This document shows positions 13,971-26,140 of a DNA stretch of 64,000 nt, piece by piece. The DNA lies in NCBI GenBank assembly GCA_903813345.2, contig CAIIXF020000003.1, forward strand, positions 32,239,151 through 32,303,150, given 5' to 3'. Under the pieces are notes generated by a model that did no database searches, was not told where the DNA came from, and saw only the letters and a program-made list of their open reading frames with translations. Numbering within the stretch: position 1 is the first letter of the stretch; each line of letters begins with the position of its first letter. The position numbers were made by a program, and so were the translations under genes. This DNA is from Owenia fusiformis (lineage: Eukaryota > Annelida > Polychaeta > Sabellida > Oweniidae).

Positions 13971-14087
13971 TACTTTAAAACCTATCAAGTGGAACAACTC
14001 ACGAATGTAAGTTCTTAAAATCCTTTTTGACAATCCTTTTTAGGAGAACACTTCTAAAGGGTGTTCCACCCACAAAGGTTTTACTGT
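13971..14087. mobile_element. Small CAGTAAAACC-family MITE
   Basis: Begins TACTTTAAAACC and ends AGGTTTTACTGTA, an imperfect inverted pair related to the CAGTAAAACC ends of the neighbouring 14108-14393 element. Internal GTGGAAC and GTTCCAC motifs are also complementary. The TA flanks suggest a Tc1/mariner-pogo type. Confidence 0.5.
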
Positions 14088-14107
14088 ATCTGCATGATAT
14101 GTATATA

Positions 14108-14393
14108 CAGTAAAACATGTCATTGTAAAAGTGGAACACATAGCAAGAAAAACACCTCACAAGTCAGGGTTTCACTAGACTTTCTCACAACAGGCTAAAT
14201 AAATGAAACAACACCAAAATTAATGGAAATCCTAAATTTAACATGGAAAAGTTAATAAGTCCCTAAAAACAACAGGCGATTTTGTGCAAACAACTGGAGA
14301 AAATCGCCTGTTGCCTGCTGCTAATGAAACACCTCACAAGTAGAACACCTCCCAAGTCTTTCCCAAGGGTGTTCCACCATACAGGCTTTACTG
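14108..14393. mobile_element. CAGTAAAACC MITE carrying a nested hAT MITE
   Basis: Ends CAGTAAAAC and GCTTTACTG are inverted repeats flanked by TA. The interior has AAGTGGAACAC and GTGTTCCACC in inverted orientation. A 168-bp hAT-like element sits inside at 14165-14332, so the host MITE itself is only about 110 bp. TA duplication and the end sequence suggest the pogo/Tc1-mariner group. Confidence 0.65.
14165..14332. mobile_element. hAT-like MITE with 9-bp duplication
   Basis: A 168-bp element beginning CAGGGTTTCACTAG and ending CTAATGAAACAC. It is flanked on both sides by CTCACAAGT (14156-14164 and 14333-14341), an intact target duplication of the size expected for hAT (8 bp, with one ambiguous base). 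A homologous copy is at 648-818. It is inserted inside another MITE, so it is the younger of the two. Confidence 0.8.
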
Positions 14394-14395
14394 TA

Positions 14396-14606
14396 TCAAA
14401 ATGATATACATTGCTTTACTGTATCAGTATTGATATACATTGTTTTACTGTATGTACACGATATGCATTGCTTTACTGTATCTACATGATATACATTGCT
14501 TTACTGTATCAGTTTTGATATGCATTGTTTTACTGTATCTACATGATATGCATTGCTTACTGTATCAGCATCGATATGCATTGTTTTACTGTATTTACAT
14601 GATAGG
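14396..14606. repeat. 28-30 bp minisatellite derived from the MITE end
   Basis: About seven copies of GATATGCATTGTTTTACTGTA plus TCTACAT or TCAGTAT. The TTTACTGTATC part is identical to the right end of the adjacent MITE, so the array probably grew from that end. Frames through it are open but repetitive. Confidence 0.8.
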
Positions 14607-17600
14607 CCATGTCTCATTCTTCCACCAAAGACTCGCTATCCTTCAGATCATTCCTTAGAACTTCATCTTAAATCAATCATGACTCTAACAACTTGTAGAG
14701 TAAACATAAAACAATGTTACGAATAACAGCAATACCTGTGGAATATTTACATTGATTATTATGTCTCTAAAATATTGTTTACATTTCATCTCAATCCAAT
14801 AAAATTGTAATATCTTGATAAACAATTAGAGATATTAACAACAGTTCAGCTAATGGTATTGATCCAATGTCAATATTAAAATATTGATAATAAGGTTCAG
14901 GTCAACCTGGCATGTGGTAAAGAGGATGTTCTTGTTTCCATTAATTATAAATATATTGTATAAGTGTATTTCATTGGGCAAGCTGTAATAGATTTATTGA
15001 ACTTTTGAAGCTGATGAGATTTGCACAATCTCAAATGAAGATTTTATGGATTTTGTGCTTTTCGTGAAAGTTTGAATTTAGAAAGAATGTTACCTCGTTC
15101 ATTAGGCAGATAATCAGTTTGTGAATGATGGAACTGATTTGCTGCAATGAGAGAATATGTCCAAAAGTTGACATTATATTACGAATGTATGCAGACAGTG
15201 TTGTAGTATAGGTGATGGGTTGCCCAATTTAGTCAGAATATACTTTATGTGTAATCATATTTTAAGGTCTCGGGGTAGTTATCAGAAATTTACACATATC
15301 ATTTACATGGCAAGGATCACAATGGTCATGGTCAAAATGACCCTTACCATGCTGAAATAGCTTTTTCAGCCCTCGAAAAATGTGACTGAGAAAAGTTAGA
15401 AGTTGGCATTTCTGAAAGATATAAACAGAATATTTGAATTTTTCATAAAATGTGCCCAACATATTGCTTTAAATGATAGGAGCTTTGAAAATTTGAATTA
15501 ATTTCCTATTCTGATAACTACCCCAACACCTTAATGGCAAACACTTCAATATACACAGTCTATACGGTATATAGCAACGAGAAAAATTATTTTCAATATT
15601 TTGGGCTGAAAACGATGTAAAATTCTAATGATTCTAACGCAATGAAAACAGAAAAAAGTTTTCCGTTCTGTTCCCCAGAGTTACAACATAACTATTGAAT
15701 TCCAATAAAAAATATTAAAATCTGAAGTGGAAAAAACATCTATTCTATTGAGAATTGAGATACATCATTTGTTTAAACAAACAATTATGAAAGTCCTATC
15801 AATAAATGAATGGATGCATTAACAACTGTGTCTTTTTTAACAATACAAACGATAGGTAAAACAGAAACAACAGTCTGGAGAAATTCAGTTTTATGTTCTG
15901 GAACTGAACCAGGGGTTTCAATAGGCCTTTTGGACAGTACACTTTTGGATTAAAACAGAACCTGAATAAATAATGCATGAATAAAGGTATTGACTTGTTT
16001 GGAAATATTCTAGGTGATGGTCAGGCAGATAAAATGACACATGAAAAATGCAAAATGCTTTTAATGATTGTATTGATGGGAATACTGTCCTGCAATGTAC
16101 ATAATTAATGTTTTGTTGACTAGTCTGACCCCATTCATCCTATGAGCCCAAAATGCTAGCAGAGATAGCTTTGTACCTTTTGGGGGAGATTTCTATGGAA
16201 AACACCAGTTAGCAAACTTATAGAGGAAAGTCTTATACATGTATACATACACAGAAACCAAAATAAACTGGTGCAATGTTGTAAAAGCCAGATTTATTAA
16301 AAATGGTTCTTTATATGATAATAATACTGTATTCAATATGCTTTAATAACCCTATGCCCCTAAATGGTGCTTAATAAATGCACTCATTAACTCCATTTCA
16401 ATGCTGCCAAGTGTGCCCTGATGTGTTCTTAGCTACACAAAAAACAGACATCATCTTCAATGTAATAACACGAACAACAAAGCTTCAGACATAGAACAAT
16501 TGAGAAACATATGGCAGGATCAATAGACGAGATTATTAGCATGAGAATATAAAGGTATAATTACAACAGGGGGAGAACACCTGATTGAAACAAGCCAATA
16601 ATCACGCCTAACTAAGTTCGAGTTTTTGCATCTAGTCTTTGCACCCACTTTCTATTGTAAAACATGAATTGTGAATTTCTGTGTATTTTACAATTACATG
16701 TACAAGGAGAACACCTAATTGGAGCAAGCCAATAATTGCGCATAAGTTCTGTTTTTACATCAGGCCTGTGCCCCATTTTCATAAAACAAGAATTCTTTTA
16801 TGAGCATTTACTTTTTTATGTGATGAATTCACTATTTTTTAATAAGGTTGGCAAGCATAAATATTCTTAGTTGCATGAGAATTTTCTAGCACATCAATCA
16901 AGGTGTCAAGATTGTACTGGGGCAGTAAGATTGTATTGGGGTAGTGAGATTATACAGGGGCAATGAGGAGTGCTTGATTGGTAGTGCTTTGAATGGGAAC
17001 TTTCTGACAAGATCTAATTCATCTCACACTCCTTCAATGTAAGAATAATGGCAAAATCTGTAAACTTGCTTTTCAAAAATGCCTTCTTCAAGTTGAAATT
17101 TACTAGTTTTAAATGTGCACTACTGATTATCCTGATAAACGGAATTATATAAAAAATATAGTTATAACGAAATAAAGACTAGGGAAGAAGTGCTGAACTA
17201 TACATGTAACAACACCTGATTATTCTGAGAATATCACATATCTAATAAACTTGTCTTATTATTCCTTCAATGCAGAAATAAATCCACTTAATTTCTAATT
17301 AAAATGCTATCAAAATGAAAAATGCAAAAGCTGATAGCTCAAATAATTTACGAATTTATGCAGGAAACAAGATGCAAAAAAACATGTTGCTATGGCAACA
17401 GAAACATCTGCTTGAGAATGAGTCCAGAATAAATGTATAAAGATAATGAACCTATAGAAGTACTATAGCCCCACCTGTACAAAAAATACAACTGTGGTCA
17501 GAATCTCAAAATGAAATTAAAAAGAAAAGAAACCATCATAAAATAATCAATAGAATTTCAAGCTCCACAAATTAAAAAAAAACTCCTTTGTTTATTCTTA

Positions 17601-20600
17601 AAAGCAACATAAATTTATGAAATTATTTTTATCTATGATTTTTGTTGGCTGGGCTATCTATTGCAGGAGACTGTGGTATTGGATATCACAATAGACTGTA
17701 CATACAGAGCCTGTGGGTTCGCTATATAAAGGAGAATTCAGCAGGTCTACAAGTAACCCTATCTCGCCTAAGACCTCAACTGACATCTCATAAGATTTTT
17801 TATAAAGTGGAAACACCTGGAAAAATCATACAATACACTCACTTTTCAATTTTATACCTTGAAAATCAAAAATATGTTACGCATAAATGTCATTTCAAAT
17901 GATTCTATAAAATAAAAGTTTTATTTCAAAAATGTTGCAATACAACCATCTGAGTGGTCCAACAGAATAATCATGACATGTACATATGATATGAAAATAA
18001 TACAATTATACATCATATAAGTTGTATACATCACATAGATGTGCCAGATATCATTTCTATAATACTTTGCCACTTTTTCCAGCCATCATGATCAAAGAAA
18101 AAATGAGTGAAATTGATCCAAAGTACTCACTTGGCATATGGATTTAACAAAACTCCCCTTCTAACAAATGTTTATTAAACTCTATCCTTTTTCAATTCTA
18201 AATATTCATTAACAATATTCTTTAAAATGTGCATGCATCATTTTGGATTATCTCTATATCTACATTGGTTAATTGGGTAGCTTAACAGAATGGAGAAGTG
18301 ATTGATCCAAGATAGAGTGCAGCAATTCATGATATTTCATCTAAGGTAGAATACCACCTTCCCAGAAAATCAATCACAGATCTGCTGAAATATTAATTGT
18401 AGGGTAAGGCTATAAATGAAAGCCTTCCAATCAATTAACTATGATAAAAATTAATGTTAGCTTGATCCGAAAACTAATCTACCGTCAAATTCTGTGAAGT
18501 TTCTATTTTTAGTAGCAAGTAGGCTAACGTAAGAATATTTGAATTCATTTTGAACAACCACAGAGAATCATATCCCTCTACAAAATATTATACTAATCTG
18601 AAAAAATATGAATCTTGTCGTAGATTATGACAGCTAGTCTATCAGTTTGTAAGACCGAACACGTCATGGGGCCTCACAACGGCTTTTCACCAATATTCCA
18701 CATATCTTCTCATAAAAATAATTAAGAGAAGTTTGTTTAAATATTTCTGTGTGGGTCTAGCTATTGTATAAAGTGCCAGTTCAACACAGGTGTTACCAGC
18801 GCTTTAATTGAACAGCTTAATGATAAATCAATGTATTTCCTGCAAAAATTGAAGGAATACGCAAATAAGCCATAATTTTGCACATCTGGATTTAATGCTT
18901 CATGAGAAAGTGAATCTAATTAATTTTGAGGCCACTCTATCAGAATCAAATCAATTTTGATCTAATATGTCTGTATATTTTTAACAATTATTTTTAATAG
19001 CATGACATGACTTAATAGTCAATTAACACCAGTCATTGATCATTAATGTTGTAAGTTTCAAAGTTAGTGGCAAATTGTTGTTATTAATGATAACAGTTTG
19101 CACATTAACAACCCAAGCTTTTACTAGGTTTTACACCCGAACATACAAATGCATTAACACATGGCATAACTCCAAGTTTTTTTTATCAAAAGCATACATT
19201 GAGTAAACTTTTATCTAAATCCATTAACAAGTGCATCCAGGTGGGGTGCTAACCAGTGTTCTTTTACCTTACAATTTTCAATACATGGCTAAAAAATATT
19301 TTGCATTCATTAATGAATCACCCTTTGTATTCAATTGACTCCTCAAGCTCAGACAGATAGCATTGCATCTTACTAGGTCCTGGACTTAGAGTATAAAGGA
19401 TGAAATAATATCATATTTATTAATTAATTACTTGCTTTTTCCCAGAGTTTGATAAAAAATTACACAGCTGAGGCAAATTTGATGAAAGAGTTTAGAGGAA
19501 TGTGTACAATAAATCTACAATAACATTTTTGTTTGCTCATTTTGATTTACAAGGTTAGAGTTCCTCTCACTTCATATATCTTATATTATAAGTACCTTAG
19601 GAGCTAAAGATGCTGTTTGGAACCAGAGCACAAATCTATTGCTTCCTAAATACCTTTATAAGATTGAAGCACTATTGGATAGGACTGACAGACATTCCTA
19701 AGGTATCTTAACAATTAAAAGCAGTTTTGACCTTATAAGGGGTTGAGTCAAAACATGAACTTGGTTGGGGTGGTATCAAATTCTTGCTCTCTAGAAGATT
19801 TCATATGTATTGTGTTCAGTGTACATGTGTTCAATATATTCTGCAAATCAATGGTAGAAGGAGGATTATTCTTACTCTTAGGGGGATTATGTTTTAAAAA
19901 ATAGATTTTTGGGGTGAACGTTGATTTAACATGGACTTGACCAATTTTCATGGATTTCCTTGTTAATTAACAAGAACATGGTCACACTAACATTTCATTT
20001 ATGATTATAAAAGTGTGATAGCTTATCAATCTTTGTTCACACATATCAAAAACATTCTGTTCGGCAATATGTCAGTTCAAGGGAACTGATAAAATACATT
20101 TTTGATTGTAAACTATTTGGTTTACACTTTGATTTAGTTCTAACAAGTTGTGGTTGAACCACTGAGGTGCAAGGGAGTGTTCAAATGTATTTTTTATACA
20201 TGTGTATTCTTATTAATATTAATTTCATTGTTTATTAATAAACTGAGAAACTGTTCAACCAAACTATATTGTTTTCAGTCATATCTTAAAAGCTTGATGG
20301 ACCAAGATGATGGATTGGTTTAATATGTTGAATTATCCATATCAACGTTGGCCAAACTAAACAAATACAAACTAAAGAAACCCAACATTTACATAAAAAT
20401 ATGAGGGTTAATAAAATGTGGATTTAATTTTTTGGTATTCTGGAAATAGAATGGTTAACCTTACAACAGGTGATAGCAAAGAGCACCTGTAAAGAGGTAA
20501 AGATCAGAGATGAAAATACAACATGTGGAGGCCATACTTCAAATAATGTATCTACGTCAAATTACTATTCTATGCTATTTAACCCTTTTCAAGAGGTTGG

Positions 20601-20991
20601 TTTGAAGAGGGTAGTAGTAGAAAGTACTCTAATCCAAAGAGTAAAGTAATATTCACTTATATATCTTTACATCTGATTTATTCATCATTATTCCTTGTTT
20701 TTTATTCCTTTCAATTTTTTTCTTATTCTGTTTGAACATAAAGACATATTTCATGGCGATAATTACAGTATTTGCACCAGATATAAAGATGTTACTCATC
20801 TGCTCTCCTCAAAGCTATAATCCTATGCAACAATAAAAACATCTGGAAATTTTCACTAAGAGATGTTCATTAAAAATCTAATATCTTAGAGAGAGAAAGA
20901 CCTTGATAAACCAGAATGATGCAAATGATACAATTACTAAAATTCAACTTTTTTTTATAAAATTAGCATGATGTAAAAAATGTTGACTTAC
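14607..20991. other. No gene identified; may hide 3' exon(s) of the Cys-rich gene
   Basis: No conserved peptide was recognised on either strand. A segment of about 80 bp with GGAGAACACC and AAGCCAATAAT occurs twice, near 16573 and 16707. The gene at 20992-23103 runs through a 5' splice site toward this region, so at least one terminal exon should lie here or further left. I could not identify it because the expected tail is unknown. Confidence 0.4.
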
Positions 20992-23103
20992 CAAAGCTTT
21001 GCCACTGGGCAGCTGGTACCTCCTTTGATCCAGTGGTGTCCCCTGTTGGTCAAACTTTGCAAACTGGCTGGCTAGACTTTTATCACAGTCTGCACAAACG
21101 ACAACACTTTCACTGTCCGTGATGACAATTATACCATTAGGTGGCTGTGAGAGGTTGCGTAGAAAGGGATATCTTCGTATTGAGATTGTCCGTACATATT
21201 TCCTACTTGTTACTTTAACGCAAAGATAGCATGTGTAATCCTTGATGTTATATCTCCGTACCCAGCGATTTGAATGTGCTGGATCTTGCGAGGCTTCGAA
21301 GTCACTCCACTGACGTAACAGATTAAAGTAGCAATACCTACAGGCATAGGCTGTCCCCGCTGCAGTCATTTTCTCAGCATTGGGAGCTGGATCACGATTT
21401 GCCAAAAATGGGAAAAATGGCGAGCTTGTCCCAGTTTCCGATTTGGCTGGATAACAACTAAGAATATAGTGACGTCCTCCAGAACACTTTGAACCGCATA
21501 TGTAGCATATCCTCAGAGCTGAACTTGAATCCTGAACAGCTGTTGTTACTACAGGATCAGGCTTAATACAAATATCATCTTTTTCTTTCTTTATATTGAT
21601 TGGGACATTTAGGGTTTGATGAAGCGACCTTGGGGCAAGATCTATTGACCTTTGGGGTAGGTCCAAAGACCTGGGCGGCAGATCAAGTGGTCTAGGGGGC
21701 AGATCTCGAGGTAGGTGTGTTGGGACCGTAGATGGCAGAGGAACTGGGGGCGCAATAGCTAGAAGCCCCTGGGCAGGACTGCTCAAGACAGTGGCTGGAC
21801 TTGATGACCTTATTTTAATGTTTAGTGGTTGATTTAAGCTGGGACTTCCTGCGGCTGGACCACTTTTCAAAATAGCACCTGGTTTTGGTATGTTAAGCAA
21901 GGATTTCATTGGTTGTTCATTTTGGTCATTTGTTATTGGACGAAGTTGATACTGTCTATGGGTATGGGAAACCTTCTGAGCTTCATACATTTCCCATTGT
22001 CGTTGTAATCCACTATAGCATGTGCGACATGATCTCACACGACCTTCTAAATCAACATTAGTTGCTCCTCTAGGACGTTGTAAAGCTGCGACAAATGGAA
22101 AGAACATTGAATGTCGGCTATCCCCAGTTGGAGGTTTGGTATATAGGATTTTCATAGTGTCTCTTTGGAATTCATTTGCACACAAGTAACACACTTCTGG
22201 TCTTGTGTCTGGCTCGGATTTCTCAGGCTTTGACGAGGGAGCTGATTCTCCATAGGAGTTCTCATTGATTCGGTATAATCGCTGCAATATTGAAGTGCCC
22301 CTAGCTTCATGTGTCTTCCATTGTATCAGTAAGGATTTGCGACAACCACTGCAAACTTTAGCATAGGCTTGACGTGTGAGTGGTTCAGCACCTTTAGGGG
22401 GTTGTATATGTGCTAGGAATGGGTAGAAGGGATCTCCTTCAGATTGTTTCGCAGAGCTGACATAAACCATGCTTGAATCTTGGTTGTGTACCCCACAAAC
22501 ATAGCAAGCTATCTTCTTGGATTCTGGTTCACTTCGCTGTGATCTGGATTTGTGCTGTTCCTGAGGGAGGGTCGCTTTTTTCTCTTTAGGGGCTGGTCGT
22601 CCAACAGTTAGATCCAGAGCCCCAGTTAATTCTCTCCCACCTGGGTACCCTGAAGGCCTTGGCTGCTGGGCTGCAGGCTGTGGACTTATCATTTGCATTG
22701 ACCCTGATGGGGATACAGGAATCATAGGTTGGCCTAAACCTGGCTGCATTCTACCATCATACACATTCGGGTGATACTGTAATCCTAACACTTGTGCGGC
22801 ATATTCACCCTGTAATCGCATCTCGGCCCCTGTGAACTGTCCATCATCTGCACGTTTTAGCCAGTATAATCTCTTAACCATAGGAGTATTTGTTTTTTCA
22901 AATGAATCCCATTGCTGGTTCAGAAATGCATAACAAAGATTACAGCTTTTAACAATACCATCCTTATTTGGTTTGGAGCATCCCTGGGGTGGGTCATGGT
23001 GCTCAAGGAAAGCAAAGTAGGATCCTTTATTTCTTGGCTTTGTGTAAATGTCCCATTCGGCTCCATAAGAACCACAAACAAAGCAAACTTCCATCCTGTT
23101 CAT
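20992..23103 (-). CDS. Five-repeat Cys-x2-Cys protein, large 5' exon (3' partial)
   Basis: A 704-codon open exon. An in-frame TAA lies four codons upstream of the chosen ATG. Five homologous modules (residues about 7-83, 200-279, 305-388, 533-620, 625-698) share the pattern C-x2-C, an aromatic-rich F-x-PFL segment, PP-x-G, C-x2-C, QW-x-x-(F/H/Y)E and RxY. Each could bind one metal ion through its four cysteines. Linkers are Pro/Gln/Ser-rich and contain ALDLT, PLDLP, SLDLP and SIDLA motifs resembling CtBP-binding PxDLS sites, and IKKE, a possible SUMO site. I infer a nuclear cofactor, but I do not recognise the family. The reading frame meets AAAGCTTTG|GTAAGT, a strong 5' splice site, so the real gene continues in a later exon; unspliced readthrough would stop at 20944. 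The 5' end faces the stathmin-like gene. Confidence 0.8.
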
Positions 23104-24282
23104 GATTCTGTCTTATTTCTCAGATTTTTGGAGGGAAACAAATAAAATGTTCAAAATCTCACCCTTCAAATCTACTGTTTTTGAGGTAAATTCCACTACA
23201 GTTCACCACATACGTTTGCTCAATGGCAAAGTCTATCCATTCCACATTGTTTTGGTAGTTCTTTTCTCACATCTTCGTTGTAATATTGTAGAAAACAGAG
23301 ACAGAAATTTTGAATTTTATTTTTGAGGCCATCTTAGAACATCTGGCCAAAGACTCCCAGAATGCATCAGTGTACACTTGGCCTGGTAATCTGGATAACG
23401 CGCACCTGTTATTTATAGATGGCAGCACGATATGGTTGTTGGTCACATGATGTAAATACACAATATGGCGGATGTTTAAAATTCTTAAAGTAAGCCTTTC
23501 ATTTAATCTTTATGCCAACCAGGACTAAAGGTAGTTGCACAGTTAACATGACTTCAGGCTAAAGATTTTTTTATCTTGTCATAATCTCCTAGAATCCAAA
23601 TAGGTGCACGTTCTGTAGATCTAGGTAGAATAGTTCAAATTGGCAATTTTGCTACTTTTGTAAAAAAAACACTGAATTCAAAATTGATTAGATCTATTGA
23701 ATGATGTCATTCAAACATCACTTTGAACAGTATCATCTTCTAAATTCTTAGTTCATTATAACCAGGGTCACCTCAGTCTGAGACTGAGATCACAATATAG
23801 TTGAACTTGTACTGCATTGAATGTTACAGGCATTAAATGGACCTACATCTCATTGATGCAATTACTTGCAATTTATATTAATTAAACAATGTATGTTACG
23901 CGGTAAACACGATACAAAAATATGGCATATTCCGCAACGAATATGGCATATTCACTTGCGGTGTATGACAGATTCACCTGTGGTATATGGCATACACACT
24001 AACCAATGAGAACGTGATATGGAAGTACGCAATTGTCAATTGCATAGATTGAACAAACAAGTAAAACGTTATAAATTATTATAATAATGATTACTGAATC
24101 AGTACTGTCAATCGAATATATTAACTTAACATATATATTAACTGCCATATACTGCAGGTGAGTATGGCATATTCACCCGTATCACAAATACCGCGCAACC
24201 ATGAATGTATGCCATATACCGCATAACAATGTATATAGAATTGGAATTCATGAATAATCTATGATAATTTATATTCCAGAAC
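23104..24282. promoter_or_regulatory. Divergent intergenic region with an inverted-repeat element
   Basis: Separates the Cys-rich gene (-) from the stathmin-like gene (+). At 23464-23488 a sequence resembling a first exon ends in AAA|GTAAGC, which could be the 5' non-coding exon of the stathmin-like gene, whose coding exon starts just after TTCCAG. No TATA box stands out. About 23885-24235 is an AT-rich block listed separately. Confidence 0.4.
23885..24235. repeat. MITE-like block with ATGGCATATTC motifs
   Basis: Contains repeated TATGGCATATTC and GCCATATACYGC motifs in both orientations. The outer ends are roughly complementary (ATGTATGTTACGCGGTA and TACCGCATAACAATGTAT). This suggests a degraded inverted-repeat element of about 350 bp lying directly upstream of the stathmin-like coding exon. 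Confidence 0.45.
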
Positions 24283-24678
24283 ATGGCAGAGATGAGCAGT
24301 ACTTCATTTGAAATCGTTTTGGATGAGCGACCAAAAAGACCTCATTCTGGTCCCCCAAAACGTTTCCTGACAAACAAAGCCCGAACTCCACTAACAAAAC
24401 AGCAACTTGATGAAAAGCAAGTAGAAGCTGATGCCAGACGCAAAGCCCAGGAGGAAGAGAAACTCAAAAGAATGCATGAAAGACAAGAAGAATGTTTGAA
24501 ACTGAATTCAAATGTTGAGAAACTGCTTCAGCTTGATGCTAAGCGTTCTGGAGCTCCAGGCCTGATGCATGTAAAGCCTATGTCAAATAAACAAGTGAAA
24601 GAAACAGTAAGACAAGTAGCTAAATCAATGGACAAGATGGGAGTGAAATTACAAAATGATACAACTGTTCCTTTTTGA
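24283..24678 (+). CDS. Small stathmin-like coiled-coil protein (131 aa)
   Basis: A basic N-terminal segment with FEIVLDERPKR and PPKRFL resembles the start of the stathmin domain (FELIL, then SPPK). It is followed at residues about 40-75 by a charged helix (QQLDEKQVEADARRK, EEEKLKRMHERQEE) with the periodicity of the tubulin-binding helix. The chain then diverges and ends at 131 residues, somewhat shorter than canonical stathmins (about 150). If the assignment is right, it would bind tubulin in the cytosol and limit microtubule assembly. The ATG follows a TTATATTCCAG acceptor by three bases, so a non-coding first exon is likely upstream, perhaps ending at 23488. Alternative: another small coiled-coil family. 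The coding potential is firm, the family moderate. Confidence 0.6.
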   Translation: MAEMSSTSFEIVLDERPKRPHSGPPKRFLTNKARTPLTKQQLDEKQVEADARRKAQEEEKLKRMHERQEECLKLNSNVEKLLQLDAKRSGAPGLMHVKPMSNKQVKETVRQVAKSMDKMGVKLQNDTTVPF

Positions 24679-25194
24679 TAAAAAGAATTTGTACAAAGGT
24701 TTGCAATAAGAATTGGATTGACATTGGCCACAAGCTGAAATATTTGGGGACTTATTCTCATTTTTGACCTTGTTTTCAAAAAGAGACTTCATTAAAATGA
24801 ACCTTATGGTTTCAAGAAGGGCCCATACTGAAATGGGAATGTATGGTCCCTGTCAACTTCCATGTTCATGTTTATGTTTCAATGAATAAGCTGCCTTGCC
24901 AAAATCATCTCTGGATAGATCCTTGCCAGAATTTAATATGAATCTACATGTATTTGGCACTGAGAACAGGAAGGAATAAATCTAAGTTCAGCATTCAATG
25001 TTATGTTGATAATGCCTAGGTCACATTTGCTCTGATTCATCAGCCAGTGCCAAGCCGATTGCAGTATTTTGTTTAAAACTGATTTCAACTTGACCAAACA
25101 GTTATTAATTTATTTCACAATAATCCTTAAATCATTAGGTTATCTTGCAATATTTTCTGGCAAATTCTTAAGAATTTGTGTATTTTTACATCTA
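24679..25194. other. Probable 3' untranslated and intergenic DNA
   Basis: Follows the stathmin-like stop codon. No open frame of interest and no clear AATAAA close to the stop codon was identified with confidence. Confidence 0.4.
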
Positions 25195-26140
25195 CAGGGT
25201 GGTACAAAAAATGTTAACCCTAATTTTTCCTCATATCTTTGTCATTTTTAGAAATTTTGCCCTGATATTTGGCACACATGTACATCATTCAATTTCATAC
25301 TAGACTGTATATTTCATGAACATTGGCCTAAACAAGGTGCCCCAGTTTTCCAATATTGTGCTGTAGGCAAACGTGCACACGTTTTCCAAACCTGTCAATG
25401 ACATAACTGCATTCCTCAGCAAGTATGGTCGAATGACACATGTGATCTTTATTTTGAGGTCAAATGTCTCTGGTGTTATTACCCTACACTCTTTCTTTGG
25501 GGTATCCCCACTGGTAAAGCTTAAATGGGGCCATATCTGGGCTATGGGGTGCCCATTCATTGTCTGTTGTACTGCTGATAATGTGGTCATTGAAGTGGTC
25601 CCAAAGCCATTATTGTGCATCATTGGGTGTATGGGGTATGGTTCTGTCTTGTTGGAACCACTGTTGCTGCCTATCACCCCCCCCCCCTGGGTGCACCAAG
25701 AACTACATGGGAATCACAAAATAGAGTTTGATGTAGACAGTTATTGCATATCCATTAGCATCATCAAAGATAAAGGACTTTATCTTCTGAGAACACACTA
25801 AACTGTGCATCTGTCTGTGTGAAGGTGCCTCTCCACTACTTCATCAAGTGCTTGGCTCCCCAAGAATACATAATTATTAGAGTTTATCAGTGCATCAAAT
25901 TGGAAATGGAGTTCATTTGAATAGCAGACCAGCTCAGACAGCCCGAAAGTGGCCATCTGGTGTCTGGGGCATGCTGCTTAAAATGCAGTTATATTGTGAC
26001 TATCAGTCCGATGGTCATGAAATATGGTAGGTTGGTAGGAAATTGAATGATGTACAAATGTGTAAAATATCAGGGAGTTATTTCTTAGAATGACAAAGAT
26101 ATTAGGAAAAACTAGGGTTGCCATTTTTTTTACCACCCTG
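25195..26140 (-). mobile_element. Decayed Tc1/mariner-type transposon
   Basis: A 946-bp element with ends CAGGGTGGTACAAAAAATG and TTTTTACCACCCTG, flanked by TA on both sides. The subterminal parts are also complementary (ATTTGGCACACATGTACATC against GATGTACAAATGTGTAAAAT). The interior encodes fragments of a DDE transposase on the minus strand (next entry). Confidence 0.85.
25300..25690 (-). pseudogene. Tc1/mariner-type transposase remnant
   Basis: Reading the minus strand, QWFQQDRTIPHT resembles the second catalytic block (QQDxAPxHT). After an in-frame stop follows WAPHSPDMAPFKLYQWGYPK, resembling WPPRSPDLxPxDFFLWGYLK, the third catalytic block. The expected acidic residue of that block is Lys here. 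The interrupted frame and lost residue make it inactive. It lies inside a 946-bp element with intact inverted ends. Confidence 0.75.

Noticed and set aside
20944-20991. Last 15 codons of the unspliced Cys-rich frame as the protein end
   Set aside because: A strong GTAAGT donor precedes them and the residues are low complexity, so intron readthrough is more likely.
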